Part shown: positions 1 through 8,478 of the stretch, piece after piece | How the letters are laid out: the number at the start of each line of letters is the position of its first letter | How positions within the stretch are numbered: position 1 is the first letter of the stretch | NCBI RefSeq assembly: GCF_000971155.1 | Contig: NZ_BBLX01000011.1 | Span: 29,877 to 93,876, forward strand | From: Demequina maris | Lineage (GTDB): Bacteria; Actinomycetota; Actinomycetes; Actinomycetales; Demequinaceae | Direction of reading: 5' to 3' | DNA length: 64,000 nt | Program-made: the position numbers and the translations under genes | Notes under the pieces: model-generated | Seen by the model: the letters and a program-made list of their open reading frames with translations, nothing else | Told to the model about the DNA's origin: nothing | The model's database searches: none

Positions 1-1
1 G

Positions 2-475
2 CTGCACGATGCGCTCAAGAGCCTGCTCGACGGCCCCGGCAAGAACCTGGACTACGTCTTCATCGACTGCCCGCCGAGCCTGGGTCTCCTCACGCTCAAC
101 GCGATGGTCGTCGCCAGCGAGGTGCTGATCCCGATTCAGTGCGAGTACTACGCGCTCGAGGGGCTGACCCAGCTGATCAAGACGGTGGAGATGGTCCGCA
201 AGCACCTCAATCCCGGCATCCACGTCTCGACGATCGTGCTGACGATGTACGACGGCCGCACGAACCTCGCGCGCGAGGTGGCGACGGAGGTGCGCGCGCA
301 CTTCCCGACGCAGACGCTCGAGCAGACCGTGCCGCGCTCGGTGAGGGTGTCCGAGGCGCCCGGCTTCGGCCAGACCGTCATCACGCACGACCCCCATTCC
401 TCGGGAGCGGTCGCCTACACGGCGATCGCCCGTGACATCGCGGTGCGCGGCGCCGCGGGATCGGAGAGCAAGTGA
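2..475 (+). CDS. parA: ParA chromosome-partitioning ATPase (3' part, truncated by window edge)
   Basis: This is the C-terminal part (about 157 residues) of a ParA/Soj-type Walker ATPase, which with ParB segregates newly replicated origins. The reading frame is open from base 2. It shows the Walker B segment ([15 protein letters not shown]), the conserved run [13 protein letters not shown] and the C-terminal [14 protein letters not shown] typical of Soj/ParA. The P-loop lies upstream of the window. Its stop overlaps the GTG start of parB, so the two are translationally coupled. In actinobacteria parAB normally lies a few kb from oriC, with rsmG, yidC, rpmH and dnaA beyond parA, so oriC is expected to the left. 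Confidence 0.95.
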   Translation: MHDALKSLLDGPGKNLDYVFIDCPPSLGLLTLNAMVVASEVLIPIQCEYYALEGLTQLIKTVEMVRKHLNPGIHVSTIVLTMYDGRTNLAREVATEVRAHFPTQTLEQTVPRSVRVSEAPGFGQTVITHDPHSSGAVAYTAIARDIAVRGAAGSESK

Positions 476-1464
476 GCAAGCCGGCGAAGAGGGGCCTGGG
501 TCGCGGCCTGGGTGCGCTGATCCCCACCGAACCCGAGACGCCGGGGCCGGAGCGCCCGCACGACATGTTCTTCTCCGACACCACCGGGGCGATCCCCACG
601 ATCACCGAGGTGTCGGAGGACGGCGAGCTGGTCCCCGTTCCCGGGGCGACGTTCGCGCACATCGACCCGTACGCGGTGGTGCCGAACCCGCGCCAGCCGC
701 GCACGGTCTTCGACGAGGACGAGCTCGCGGAGCTGGTGGGCTCGATCAAGGAGATCGGCGTCCTCCAGCCGATCGTGGTGCGCGTCAGCCCCGCCGGTGA
801 CGGCTACGAGCTCATCATGGGCGAGCGCCGCCTCCGCGCGTCGAAGGAGGCCGGGCTCACGGAGATCCCCGCGATCATCCGCGAGACCGACGACACGGAC
901 CTGCTCCGCGACGCGCTCGTGGAGAACCTCCACCGCAGCCAGCTCAACCCGCTGGAGGAGGCGGCCGCCTACCAGCAGCTCCTCGACGACTTCTCGATCA
1001 CGCACGAGGAGCTCGCGGCGCGCATCTCCCGCTCCCGTCCGCAGATCTCCAACACCCTGCGCCTCCTGCGCCTGCCGGCCACCGTCCAGCGCCGCGTGGC
1101 CGCCGGAGTGCTGAGCGCGGGCCACGCGCGTGCGCTCCTGGGCCTCGACAGCCCGGAGGCGATGGAGCACCTCGCCACGCGCATCGTCGCGGAGGGTCTC
1201 TCCGTGCGCGCGACCGAGGAGGCGGTGGCTCTCGGCGTCGAGACGCCGAAGCCGCGGAGGGGAGCGGTGCGCGCCGGTGCGCGGACGCCCGCCCTCGACG
1301 ATCTCGGCGGGCGCCTGGGCGACCGCTTCGACACGCGCGTCAAGGTCAAGCTCGGGCGTACGAAGGGGTCGATCACCATCGACTTCGCGACCGTCGACGA
1401 CCTCAACCGCATCGTCGCGATGATCGACCCGAAGGATCCCGGGGTCTTCACCCCCGAGGACTGA
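472..1464 (+). CDS. parB: ParB chromosome-partitioning protein
   Basis: ParB/Spo0J is the CTP-dependent clamp that loads at parS and spreads to form the partition complex. The 330-residue protein has an N-terminal basic segment ([12 protein letters not shown]) that contacts ParA, then the ParB/Srx nuclease-like fold with PNPRQPR (about residue 68) and the CTP-binding GERRLRA (about 116). A helix-turn-helix ([18 protein letters not shown]) follows, and a C-terminal dimerisation domain. The GTG start overlaps the parA stop by 4 bp. I saw no actinobacterial parS palindrome (TGTTTCACGTGAAACA) in the window. Confidence 0.97.
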   Translation: MSKPAKRGLGRGLGALIPTEPETPGPERPHDMFFSDTTGAIPTITEVSEDGELVPVPGATFAHIDPYAVVPNPRQPRTVFDEDELAELVGSIKEIGVLQPIVVRVSPAGDGYELIMGERRLRASKEAGLTEIPAIIRETDDTDLLRDALVENLHRSQLNPLEEAAAYQQLLDDFSITHEELAARISRSRPQISNTLRLLRLPATVQRRVAAGVLSAGHARALLGLDSPEAMEHLATRIVAEGLSVRATEEAVALGVETPKPRRGAVRAGARTPALDDLGGRLGDRFDTRVKVKLGRTKGSITIDFATVDDLNRIVAMIDPKDPGVFTPED

Positions 1465-1475
1465 GGCCTGCGGCG

Positions 1476-1485
1476 GGACGATGCG
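1476..1485 (+). repeat. Dispersed 10-mer GGACGATGCG (family entry)
   Basis: This is the first of 31 exact copies found by eye. Plus-strand copies start at 1476, 3871, 12883, 14612, 15336, 19689, 20052, 29815, 29846, 32370, 36849, 37405, 39935, 40452, 45453, 51345, 54734 and 63322. Reverse-complement copies (CGCATCGTCC) start at 1886, 6221, 20302, 23708, 25372, 25409, 28044, 32721, 38126, 40931, 47172, 50733 and 55179. Sixteen copies carry one more 5' G (GGGACGATGCG). Ten copies are intergenic, often just after a stop codon. Inside genes all three frames are used, giving Asp-Asp-Ala, Ala-Ser-Ser or Arg-Ile-Val, so protein constraint does not explain it. Function unknown. Confidence 0.9.
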
Positions 1486-1534
1486 CCGGCCGGGTGGGCC
1501 GGTCGCGTTCGCGGGCCCGGCGCGCCGGGGCGCG

Positions 1535-2479
1535 TCAGACGGTGGCGGCCCGTGAAGCCGCGCCCACGACCAGGTCGCCGTAGACCTCGCCCAGATCCAG
1601 GCCGGCCGCCTCGGCGGCCTGCGGGAAGAGCGAGGTCTCGGTCATACCAGGGGCGATGTTGATATCGATGACCTGCGCGCGGCCATCGGGGTCGAGGATG
1701 ATGTCGACGCGCGAGAGGTCGCGGAGGTCCATGGACCGGTGCACGGCCAGCGCGGTGGCGGCCGCCTGCTGCGCCTGCGCCTCGGTGAGGCGGGCCGGCG
1801 CGAAGTACTCGACGCGGCCGGGGTTGTACCGGGCGTCGTAGTCGTACGCGCCCTCGGTGACGGTCTCGACGGCGGGCAGCACCCGCGCATCGTCCCCGCT
1901 GCCGAGGACGCTCATCGCGACCTCGGTGCCCTCGATGAAGCGCTCGACCAGCGCGACGTCCCCGTACGCGAAGCAGTGGACCATCGCGCGCGCGAGGTCG
2001 GTGCGGTCGCGGACCACGGAGACGCCGAGCGCGGAACCGCCGCGGGCGGGCTTGACGACCACGGGCAGCCCGAAGCGCGACACGATGGTGTCGAGCACCT
2101 GCTCGGCGCCCACCTCGCGGAAGAGCGACTGCGGGAGCGTGACGTGGTCCGGGGTGGCCATGCCGGCGCGCCCCATCACGGTCTTCGACACGGCCTTGTT
2201 CCATGCGACACGGGCCGGGCCCGAGGCGGTGCCGACGAACGGCACGCCGACGAGCTCGAGCAGCGCCTGCAGCGAGCCGTCCTCGCCGGTGGCACCATGC
2301 AGAAGGGGCCAGACGACGTCGATGTGGCCGGCACGCAAGGTCGGCATCAATTCTGTATCAACATCGAGCAAAGAAACCTTCTCGACCTTGCCACGCAGCG
2401 CCTCCTGGACGCGGCGACCGCTGCGGATCGAGACATCACGCTCGTGCGACAGGCCGCCGGCGAGGATGAGTGCGTGCAT
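1535..2479 (-). CDS. D-alanine--D-alanine ligase family protein (ATP-grasp)
   Basis: This 314-residue ATP-grasp enzyme of the Ddl family joins two D-alanines for the peptidoglycan stem peptide. It shows the N-terminal GGLSHERDVS, the nucleotide-binding VVVKPARGGSALGVS and a C-terminal metal-site strand VIDINIAPGMTETS. Classical Ddl reads EVN-LPGMT there, so Asp replaces Glu and the following residues differ. It is nearer to DdlB in length than to the 350-370 residue actinobacterial DdlA. I chose the ATG at 2479 because AAGGGAA lies just before it; the open frame extends 16 codons further with no better start. It follows the aminotransferase gene by 13 bp and is probably co-transcribed. A second ddl elsewhere in the genome is likely, so this could be an accessory or related ligase. 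Confidence 0.82.
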   Translation of the reverse strand: MHALILAGGLSHERDVSIRSGRRVQEALRGKVEKVSLLDVDTELMPTLRAGHIDVVWPLLHGATGEDGSLQALLELVGVPFVGTASGPARVAWNKAVSKTVMGRAGMATPDHVTLPQSLFREVGAEQVLDTIVSRFGLPVVVKPARGGSALGVSVVRDRTDLARAMVHCFAYGDVALVERFIEGTEVAMSVLGSGDDARVLPAVETVTEGAYDYDARYNPGRVEYFAPARLTEAQAQQAAATALAVHRSMDLRDLSRVDIILDPDGRAQVIDINIAPGMTETSLFPQAAEAAGLDLGEVYGDLVVGAASRAATV

Positions 2480-2492
2480 GACGTTCCCTTCG

Positions 2493-3803
2493 TCAGTACA
2501 GGTCGGGCGAGGGGAAGTCGACCGCATCGCCGCGGCCGCCTCCCGAGGTGCCGAAGATGCGGACGGTCTCGAGTTCGGCGTCGACCACGGTCGACAGGCG
2601 CCTCACGCCCTCGCGGATGCGCTCCGGCGTGGGGAAGCAGTACGAGAGGCGCATGTGGTCCGTCCCGGAGCCGTCCATGTAGAAGGCGCTGCCCGCCACG
2701 TAGGCGACCCGGGCCGTCACGGCGCGCGGCAGCATCTCCTTCGCGTCGAGCCCGTCGGGGAGCTTGACCCACACGTAGAAGCCGCCGTCGGGCACGTTCC
2801 AGGAGGCCTCGGGGATGTGCTCGGCGAGCGCCGACACCGTCGCGTCGCGGCGCTCCCGGTACTGCTCGCGGAACTTCTTGATCTGGCCCTGCCAGTCGAA
2901 GTGCTCGAGGTACGTCGCGATCGCCATCTGCGACGCGTTGGACGGGCTCAGGATCGCGGCCTCGGAGGCGAGCACCAGCTTCTCGCGCACGGCGTGCGGC
3001 GCGACCGCCCAGCCGACGCGGTATCCGGGTGCGAAGGTCTTGGAGAATGACCCCAGGTAGATGACACCTTCGGGGCTCATGGAGCGCATCGCGGGCAGCG
3101 GCTCGCTGTCGAAGCCGAGCAGCCCGTAGGGGTTGTCCTCGAGCACCAGGACGCCGTAGCGCTGGCAGATCTCGAGCACCTGGGGCCGGCGCTCGAGCGA
3201 CAGCGTGACGCCGCCCGGGTTGTGGAAGTTGGGCACGGTGTAGAGGAACTTCACGCGCTTACCGGCCGCGGCGAGGCGTCCGAGCGTCTGCTCCAGTGCC
3301 TCGGGGATGAGGCCGTGCGCGTCCATCGGGACGTGGACGACCTCGGCCTCGTGCGCGCGGAAGACGCCGAGCGCGCCCACGTACGACGGCGCCTCGGCGA
3401 CGATCACGTCGCCCGGATCGATGAAGATCGTGGTGACCAGGTCGAGCGCCTGCTGCGAGCCGGTGGTGACCACCACATCGTCCGGATGTGCCGAGATGCC
3501 CTCGAGCGCCATGACCTCGAGGATCTTCTCGCGGAGGGTGACGTCGCCCTGCCCGGAGCCGTACTGGAGCGCCACCTCGCCGTGCTCGACGATGATGCGG
3601 CGCGTCATCTCGCCGAGCTCCTCGAGCGGGAGGCCGCCGATGAAGGGCATGCCGCCGGCGAGCGACACCACCTCGGGGCGGCTGGCGACGGCGAAGAGCG
3701 CGCGGATCTCGGAGGCGCGCATCTGATGCGCGCGCTGCGCGTACGACCCGAACCAGGGGTCGAGGCGGGTCCCCTCGCGAGGGGTGGGCGTGCCGTCGCT
3801 CAT
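2493..3803 (-). CDS. PLP-dependent aminotransferase (class I/II, MocR/Aro8-like without HTH)
   Basis: This 436-residue fold-type I aminotransferase resembles 2-aminoadipate or aromatic aminotransferases. The PLP lysine lies in SFSKTFAPGYRVGW. Upstream are the cofactor-contacting TTGSQQALDLV, the substrate-binding TVPNFHNPGG and the phosphate-site DNPYGLLGF. There is no N-terminal GntR-type DNA-binding domain, so it is a stand-alone enzyme and not a MocR regulator. It lies 13 bp upstream of the ddl-family gene on the same strand. A role in supplying an amino acid for the wall is possible, but the substrate cannot be read from the sequence. Confidence 0.88.
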   Translation of the reverse strand: MSDGTPTPREGTRLDPWFGSYAQRAHQMRASEIRALFAVASRPEVVSLAGGMPFIGGLPLEELGEMTRRIIVEHGEVALQYGSGQGDVTLREKILEVMALEGISAHPDDVVVTTGSQQALDLVTTIFIDPGDVIVAEAPSYVGALGVFRAHEAEVVHVPMDAHGLIPEALEQTLGRLAAAGKRVKFLYTVPNFHNPGGVTLSLERRPQVLEICQRYGVLVLEDNPYGLLGFDSEPLPAMRSMSPEGVIYLGSFSKTFAPGYRVGWAVAPHAVREKLVLASEAAILSPSNASQMAIATYLEHFDWQGQIKKFREQYRERRDATVSALAEHIPEASWNVPDGGFYVWVKLPDGLDAKEMLPRAVTARVAYVAGSAFYMDGSGTDHMRLSYCFPTPERIREGVRRLSTVVDAELETVRIFGTSGGGRGDAVDFPSPDLY

Positions 3804-3820
3804 GCGGCAAGTCTCTCAGA

Positions 3821-3861
3821 CGGACGGGGGTCCAGCCGTCATGCGGCTGGACCCCCGTCCG
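3821..3861 (-). terminator. Perfect 18-bp hairpin after the trxBA fusion gene
   Basis: The arms CGGACGGGGGTCCAGCCG (3821-3838) and its exact complement (3844-3861) flank a 5-nt loop. The hairpin lies between the stop of the minus-strand thioredoxin reductase fusion (3883) and the start of the aminotransferase (3803). It therefore probably ends trxBA transcription. There is no long T run, as is common in GC-rich actinobacteria. A copy of the GGACGATGCG 10-mer sits at 3871-3880 between stop codon and hairpin. Confidence 0.75.
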
Positions 3862-3882
3862 GAGAGAGAGGGACGATGCGCG

Positions 3883-5202
3883 TCAGGCGATGACCTCGTC
3901 GAACAGCGCGGCGAGCGCGGGCTTGGGGCGCGCGCCCACGACGGACTTCACGACCTCGCCGCCCTTGAAGAAGCTCATGGTCGGGATCGAGGTCACGCCG
4001 TAGGCCATCGCCAGCTGCGGGTTCGCGTCGGTGTCGACCTTGACCACCTTGAGGCGGCCGGCGTACTCCTCGGCGAGCTCGTCCAGCAGCGGGGCCACCG
4101 CGCGGCACGGGCCGCACCAGGTGGCCCAGAAGTCGACGACCACGGGGACGTCGGACTGGATGACCTCGGCCTGGAACGTGTCGACCGTCGCGGGCACCGG
4201 CGCGGTCGGGAGCTCGGGTGCGGCCTCCTCGGCGGCCGGGGCCTCCTCCGCGACGACCTCCTCGACGACGTCCGCGAGCGAGTCGACGTAGTGCTGGGCG
4301 TCGAGGGCGGCGGCGCAGCCGGAGCCGGCGGCGGTGATGGCCTGGCGGTAGCGGTTGTCGACGAGGTCGCCGCACGCGAACACGCCCTCCACGTTCGTGG
4401 CGGTGGTGCGGCCGACGACCTGCACGTAGCCGCCCTCGTCGAGGTCGATGACACCCTTGACCAGCTCCGAGCGGGGCTCGTGACCGATCGCGACGAACAG
4501 GCCCGTCGCGGCCAGCGTGGACTCCTCACCGGTGACGCGGTTGCGCACGCGCACGCCCTCGAGCTTCGCGTCGCCGTCCAGGCCGAGCACCTCGGAGTTC
4601 CACACGAACTCGATCTTCGGGTCCGCGGCGGCACGGTCGGCCATGATCTTCGACGCGCGCAGCTCGTCGCGGCGGTGCACCAGGTACACCTTGGAAGCGA
4701 AGCGCGTCAGGAACGTCGCCTCCTCGACCGCGGAGTCGCCACCGCCGACGACCACGACCGTCTGGTCGCGGAAGAAGAACCCGTCACAGGTGGCGCACCA
4801 CGACACGCCCTTGCCCGACAGACGCTTCTCATCGTCCAGACCGAGCTCGCGGTACGCCGACCCGGTGGCCAGGATGACCGCCTTCGCGGTGAACTCGCCC
4901 GACATGCCCGTCACGACCTTCTTCACCGGCCCCTCGAGGTCCAGCGCGGTCGCGTCGTCGAAGATCACCTCGGCGCCGAAGCGCTCGGCCTGCGCCTGCA
5001 GCGTCTCCATCAGCTCCGGACCCTGGATGCCCTCCACGAAACCGGGGAAGTTCTCCACCTCGGTGGTGTTCATCAGGGCGCCACCGGCGGTGATCGACCC
5101 CGCGATCACCAGCGGATGGAAGCCCGCACGCGCGGCGTAGATGGCGGCGGTGTACCCGGCAGGGCCGGAACCGACGATGATGACGTTGCGGGTCTCGCTC
5201 AC
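3883..5202 (-). CDS. trxB: Thioredoxin reductase-thioredoxin fusion protein
   Basis: One 439-residue frame encodes a complete NADPH thioredoxin reductase followed by a complete thioredoxin. Residues 1 to about 305 carry the [13 protein letters not shown] motif, the redox-active CATC (about 134-137), the NADPH site [12 protein letters not shown] and the C-terminal FAD motif [13 protein letters not shown]. An acidic Ala/Glu/Pro-rich linker of about 30 residues follows, then thioredoxin with WATWCGPC (about 366) and the cis-Pro loop TSIPTMSFF. Separate adjacent trxB and trxA genes are usual in actinobacteria; a fusion is known from Mycobacterium leprae. It should pass electrons from NADPH to its own thioredoxin domain in the cytoplasm. 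Confidence 0.95.
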   Translation of the reverse strand: MSETRNVIIVGSGPAGYTAAIYAARAGFHPLVIAGSITAGGALMNTTEVENFPGFVEGIQGPELMETLQAQAERFGAEVIFDDATALDLEGPVKKVVTGMSGEFTAKAVILATGSAYRELGLDDEKRLSGKGVSWCATCDGFFFRDQTVVVVGGGDSAVEEATFLTRFASKVYLVHRRDELRASKIMADRAAADPKIEFVWNSEVLGLDGDAKLEGVRVRNRVTGEESTLAATGLFVAIGHEPRSELVKGVIDLDEGGYVQVVGRTTATNVEGVFACGDLVDNRYRQAITAAGSGCAAALDAQHYVDSLADVVEEVVAEEAPAAEEAAPELPTAPVPATVDTFQAEVIQSDVPVVVDFWATWCGPCRAVAPLLDELAEEYAGRLKVVKVDTDANPQLAMAYGVTSIPTMSFFKGGEVVKSVVGARPKPALAALFDEVIA

Positions 5203-5314
5203 GGTTGTTCCTCAGTCGATCGATGGGTCGCTCCCGGCAAGCCGGGACGGCGTTCTATGAACAGATGGTAGGGGGACGATGTTCCCCGGGGCACCCGTCT
5301 CCTGTTCGGTGCGG

Positions 5315-6724
5315 TCAGGAGCTCGGATCGGGCGCGGGCGACAGGGTCGCCGTCACCGCCGGGTTCGGGATGCCGGAGGGGTCCTCCTCGATCACGATGT
5401 CCGGCGCGAGGGGCGACGCGAGCCAGGTGAGCGCCACCATGACCGCGAGCACGAGACCCGCGATCGCGACGGTCAGCACCACGCGGCTGCCGTTGAGGGG
5501 ACCGCCGCGGTTGGCGCGCTCCTCGGCCCGGCGAAGGCTTCGGGCGATGCCCTCCGACCGCGGCCACCGCCGGTGCAGCGCCGCCAGCACGAGCTCCCAC
5601 GTGCCCTGCTCGCGCACGAGGTTCTGCTCGGCGACCATGATCTCGAGGGTGTCGAAGGCCGCCTCGTGGCGATCCGCGGCCTCGGGCGGTGGCGCCACCG
5701 CCCGGCCCTCCGCCACGGCGCGCTCCTGCTCGGCGGCGAGCGCGGCCGCCATCGCCAGCTCCTGGGTCGCGGCCTCCTCGGCCGCGATCTCGTCGAGCGC
5801 CTCGCGCACGCTGTCGTGGATGTCGTTGTCCGCGAGCTCCGAGGCGCGCGCCTCGTCGACCGCGGTCCGTGCCGCCGCGAGCGTCTCCGCCTCCACGAGG
5901 GCCCGCGCGGCCGCGCGCTCCTCCTCGCGTCGCCGCTCCTCCTCCGCCGCCTCACGCTCCGCGCGCTCGGCCGCCTCGCGCTCGAGCCGCGGGGTGAGCG
6001 CCAGCCCGTCGACGGCGCTGTCGAAGCCGATGAGCGCCCGGGAGTCCGCGGACACGAGCGCGTCGACCACCGCGGCGATGGTGGTGGGCGCCGCGCCCCG
6101 CAGCGCGCGGACCGCGAGGTCGCGGGCGGGCGGCGCGAGGCCGTCCGGAAGATCGTCGGGGGTGCACTCCTCGGGGTCCATGCCCGTGAGCGCCCGCACC
6201 AGCAGCAGCGCCAGGGCCCGCGCATCGTCCGCCTCGGACGGCGCGCTCACGAGCCCGGCCTGCGCCGCCGCCTCGCCGTCGACGCCGAGGCCGGCGACGA
6301 CGACGCGTCCGCGGGACGTCACCGTGATGCACCCGGGCCGCACGAAGCCGTGGGACAGGCCGGCGGCGCGTCCCGCCGCCAGGGCGCGCGCGGCGCCGCC
6401 GATGATCGCGATCGCCCGGCGCGCGTCGATGCGGTGGCGGGCGAGCACGTCCGCCAGCACCGCGCCCGGCACGTGCTCGATCGCGACGTAGGTGACCGCG
6501 GCGCCGTCGACGGTCTCGCGGCCCGTCGCGACGATGCGCGCGAGGCGCGGGTCGCGCAGGCGCGACGCGCGCATGGCCTCCTTGCGGACCTCGCCCGCCG
6601 CGGAGCCGTGGACGATGTCCACCACCGTCCGCCTGCCGAGGCGCGTGTCCTCCGCGAGGTGCCGCTCGATGCCCGGGATGTCGTGGTCGACCTCGTCGAG
6701 CAGGGTGAATCGCGCACCCAGCAT
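5315..6724 (-). CDS. Membrane-anchored pseudokinase next to murJ
   Basis: This 469-residue protein has an N-terminal Ser/Thr-kinase-like fold that has lost its catalytic residues. The catalytic loop position reads SHGFVRPGCITVT instead of HRD-K-N, and the DFG region reads VVVAGLGVDGE. No glycine-rich loop is visible. A long Ala/Glu/Arg-rich helical region follows (about residues 245-370), then one membrane helix (VVLTVAIAGLVLAVMVALTW, about 418-437) and a short outer tail. In M. tuberculosis a pseudokinase domain is fused to the MurJ protein itself and binds the FHA protein FhaA after phosphorylation. Here the module is a separate gene directly downstream of murJ. I prefer the ATG at 6724, preceded by AGGTGAG; a GTG at 6739 in the same frame is the alternative. 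Confidence 0.75.
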   Translation of the reverse strand: MLGARFTLLDEVDHDIPGIERHLAEDTRLGRRTVVDIVHGSAAGEVRKEAMRASRLRDPRLARIVATGRETVDGAAVTYVAIEHVPGAVLADVLARHRIDARRAIAIIGGAARALAAGRAAGLSHGFVRPGCITVTSRGRVVVAGLGVDGEAAAQAGLVSAPSEADDARALALLLVRALTGMDPEECTPDDLPDGLAPPARDLAVRALRGAAPTTIAAVVDALVSADSRALIGFDSAVDGLALTPRLEREAAERAEREAAEEERRREEERAAARALVEAETLAAARTAVDEARASELADNDIHDSVREALDEIAAEEAATQELAMAAALAAEQERAVAEGRAVAPPPEAADRHEAAFDTLEIMVAEQNLVREQGTWELVLAALHRRWPRSEGIARSLRRAEERANRGGPLNGSRVVLTVAIAGLVLAVMVALTWLASPLAPDIVIEEDPSGIPNPAVTATLSPAPDPSS

Positions 6725-6770
6725 CGTGCCCGATCTCACCTGTTCCGCACCCCCGGGTCTCGTCCGGCCT

Positions 6771-8477
6771 CTATCGTACGGTGCGCCGCAGACGCCGCGT
6801 CAGCGGTGCCACGAGCTCGCTGGCCTCCGGCACGCGGAGCACGCGCAGCAGCGCCCAGTAGAGGACGCCCATGAGCGGGATGAGCACGGCGAGCGCGCCG
6901 AACGAGACGAGGAGCGTGTGCATCCTGTCGTCCAGGTCGATCTCCGGGATGAACCGCAGCAGGGACCATCCCACCCCTCCGGAGACGCCCGCGGCGACGA
7001 GCGCCCGCGTGCCGAGCCACGCGTACGCACCCAGCTCGAGCCTGCCCACGCGGCGACTCACGGCGGCGCCGCGCATCACCACGCCGACGACGTTCGAGAG
7101 GCTCAACGCGAAGGCGGCCCCCGCGGTCCACCAGTAGGGGTCGAGCGCCTGCTGCAGGAGCAGCATCAGGCCCACCCACGCGATGGTGACGGGGATCTGG
7201 ATGTAGAAGACGGCCTTGGCGTCCTCGAGTGCGAAGAAGACGTTCTTGAAGACACCGAGAAGCGCGAGGAAGACGCCGCCCTGCGCGAGCGCGATGAGCA
7301 CGTAGGAGACGGAGCGGACGACGTCGTCGCTGACGGTCGGCAGCGCGATGCGGACGATGGCCGGCGCGAGCGCGATCAGCACCGCGGTCGACCACAGGCC
7401 GAACACGGTCACGACGCGCATGCCGCGCACCACGGTGAGCCGGAGGCTCTCGGTGTCCTTCGCCGCCGCGTGCCGCGACATGGTGGTCGCGAGGGCCGTG
7501 ATGAGCGACACGATGATGAGCGAGTGCGGGAGCAGGTAGAGCATCATCGCGTTGAAGTACGCGGCGTTGCCGGCCACCGCGGTGTCGCCGGCCGCGCTGC
7601 CCACGGCTCCCGCCTCGCTCGCGATGCGCGTGGCGACCACCACTCCCACCTGGTCCAGCAGCACGGCGCCGAGCGCCCACCCGGCGACGTTCGTGACGCC
7701 GGACAGCTCCCCCTTGGGCCCCCTCCAGACGAAGCTCCAGCGGTAGCCCCCACGGGCGAGCGGCCAGATCAGGATGAGCGCCTGCGCGGCGATGCCCAGC
7801 GTGGCGGTGCCGGCGATGAGCCACGTCGGGAGGGCGGTCCACCAGGTCGAGTCGTCGAACTGGCCGGCATGGGTCGCGTAGCCGCCGTACATCGCGAGGA
7901 ACACGGTGAGACCCGCGATCGACACCACGTTGTTGAGCACCGGCGCCCACATGTACGGACCGAACTGCTCGCGCGCGTTGAGCACCTGTCCGAGGATCGT
8001 GTACGTGCTGTAGAAGAACAGCTGCGGGATGCACCAGAACGCGAAGGCGATCGCCAGGTCCCGTTGCGGGGCGTCCCAGCCCTGCGTGTAGATGTTGACG
8101 AAGACCGGCGCGGCGAGCGTGAAGAGGACGGTGAGCCCGAGCGAGCCGAAGACGCCGAGGGTGACGATGCGGTCGACCGTGCGCTTGCCGCCGGGGCGCC
8201 CGAACGCGCGCACGATCTGCGGCACCAGGACGGCGTTGAGCACGCCCGCGGCCACGATCGCGTAGAGCGTGTTGGGGATCTTGTTGGCGACGTCGTACGC
8301 GTCCGCGGCGATGCCCGTCGCGCCGATGGCCGCGACCAGCATCGCGTTGCGGATGAAGCCCAGGCCGCGGGACACGAGCGTCCCCGACGCCATCACCAGC
8401 GTGTTGCGGCCGAGCGAGCGCACGCGCGGCTGCGGCGGGTCCTCGACCCCGGGAGGCATCGCGTTGTCCTCGGTCAC
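6771..8477 (-). CDS. murJ: Lipid II flippase MurJ (MviN family)
   Basis: This 568-residue polytopic protein has the MurJ signature at its N-terminus (SGTLVSRGLGFIRNAMLVAAIG) and about 14 hydrophobic segments. MurJ moves lipid II across the cytoplasmic membrane for peptidoglycan synthesis. The GTG start is supported by GAGGAG at the right distance and lies 1 bp after the DUF6049 stop, so translation is coupled. The order nudix, DUF6049, murJ, trxB/trxA, parB matches the mycobacterial neighbourhood Rv3908-Rv3917c. The sigM pair that M. tuberculosis has beside it is missing here. Confidence 0.95.
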   Translation of the reverse strand: MTEDNAMPPGVEDPPQPRVRSLGRNTLVMASGTLVSRGLGFIRNAMLVAAIGATGIAADAYDVANKIPNTLYAIVAAGVLNAVLVPQIVRAFGRPGGKRTVDRIVTLGVFGSLGLTVLFTLAAPVFVNIYTQGWDAPQRDLAIAFAFWCIPQLFFYSTYTILGQVLNAREQFGPYMWAPVLNNVVSIAGLTVFLAMYGGYATHAGQFDDSTWWTALPTWLIAGTATLGIAAQALILIWPLARGGYRWSFVWRGPKGELSGVTNVAGWALGAVLLDQVGVVVATRIASEAGAVGSAAGDTAVAGNAAYFNAMMLYLLPHSLIIVSLITALATTMSRHAAAKDTESLRLTVVRGMRVVTVFGLWSTAVLIALAPAIVRIALPTVSDDVVRSVSYVLIALAQGGVFLALLGVFKNVFFALEDAKAVFYIQIPVTIAWVGLMLLLQQALDPYWWTAGAAFALSLSNVVGVVMRGAAVSRRVGRLELGAYAWLGTRALVAAGVSGGVGWSLLRFIPEIDLDDRMHTLLVSFGALAVLIPLMGVLYWALLRVLRVPEASELVAPLTRRLRRTVR

Positions 8478-8478
8478 G

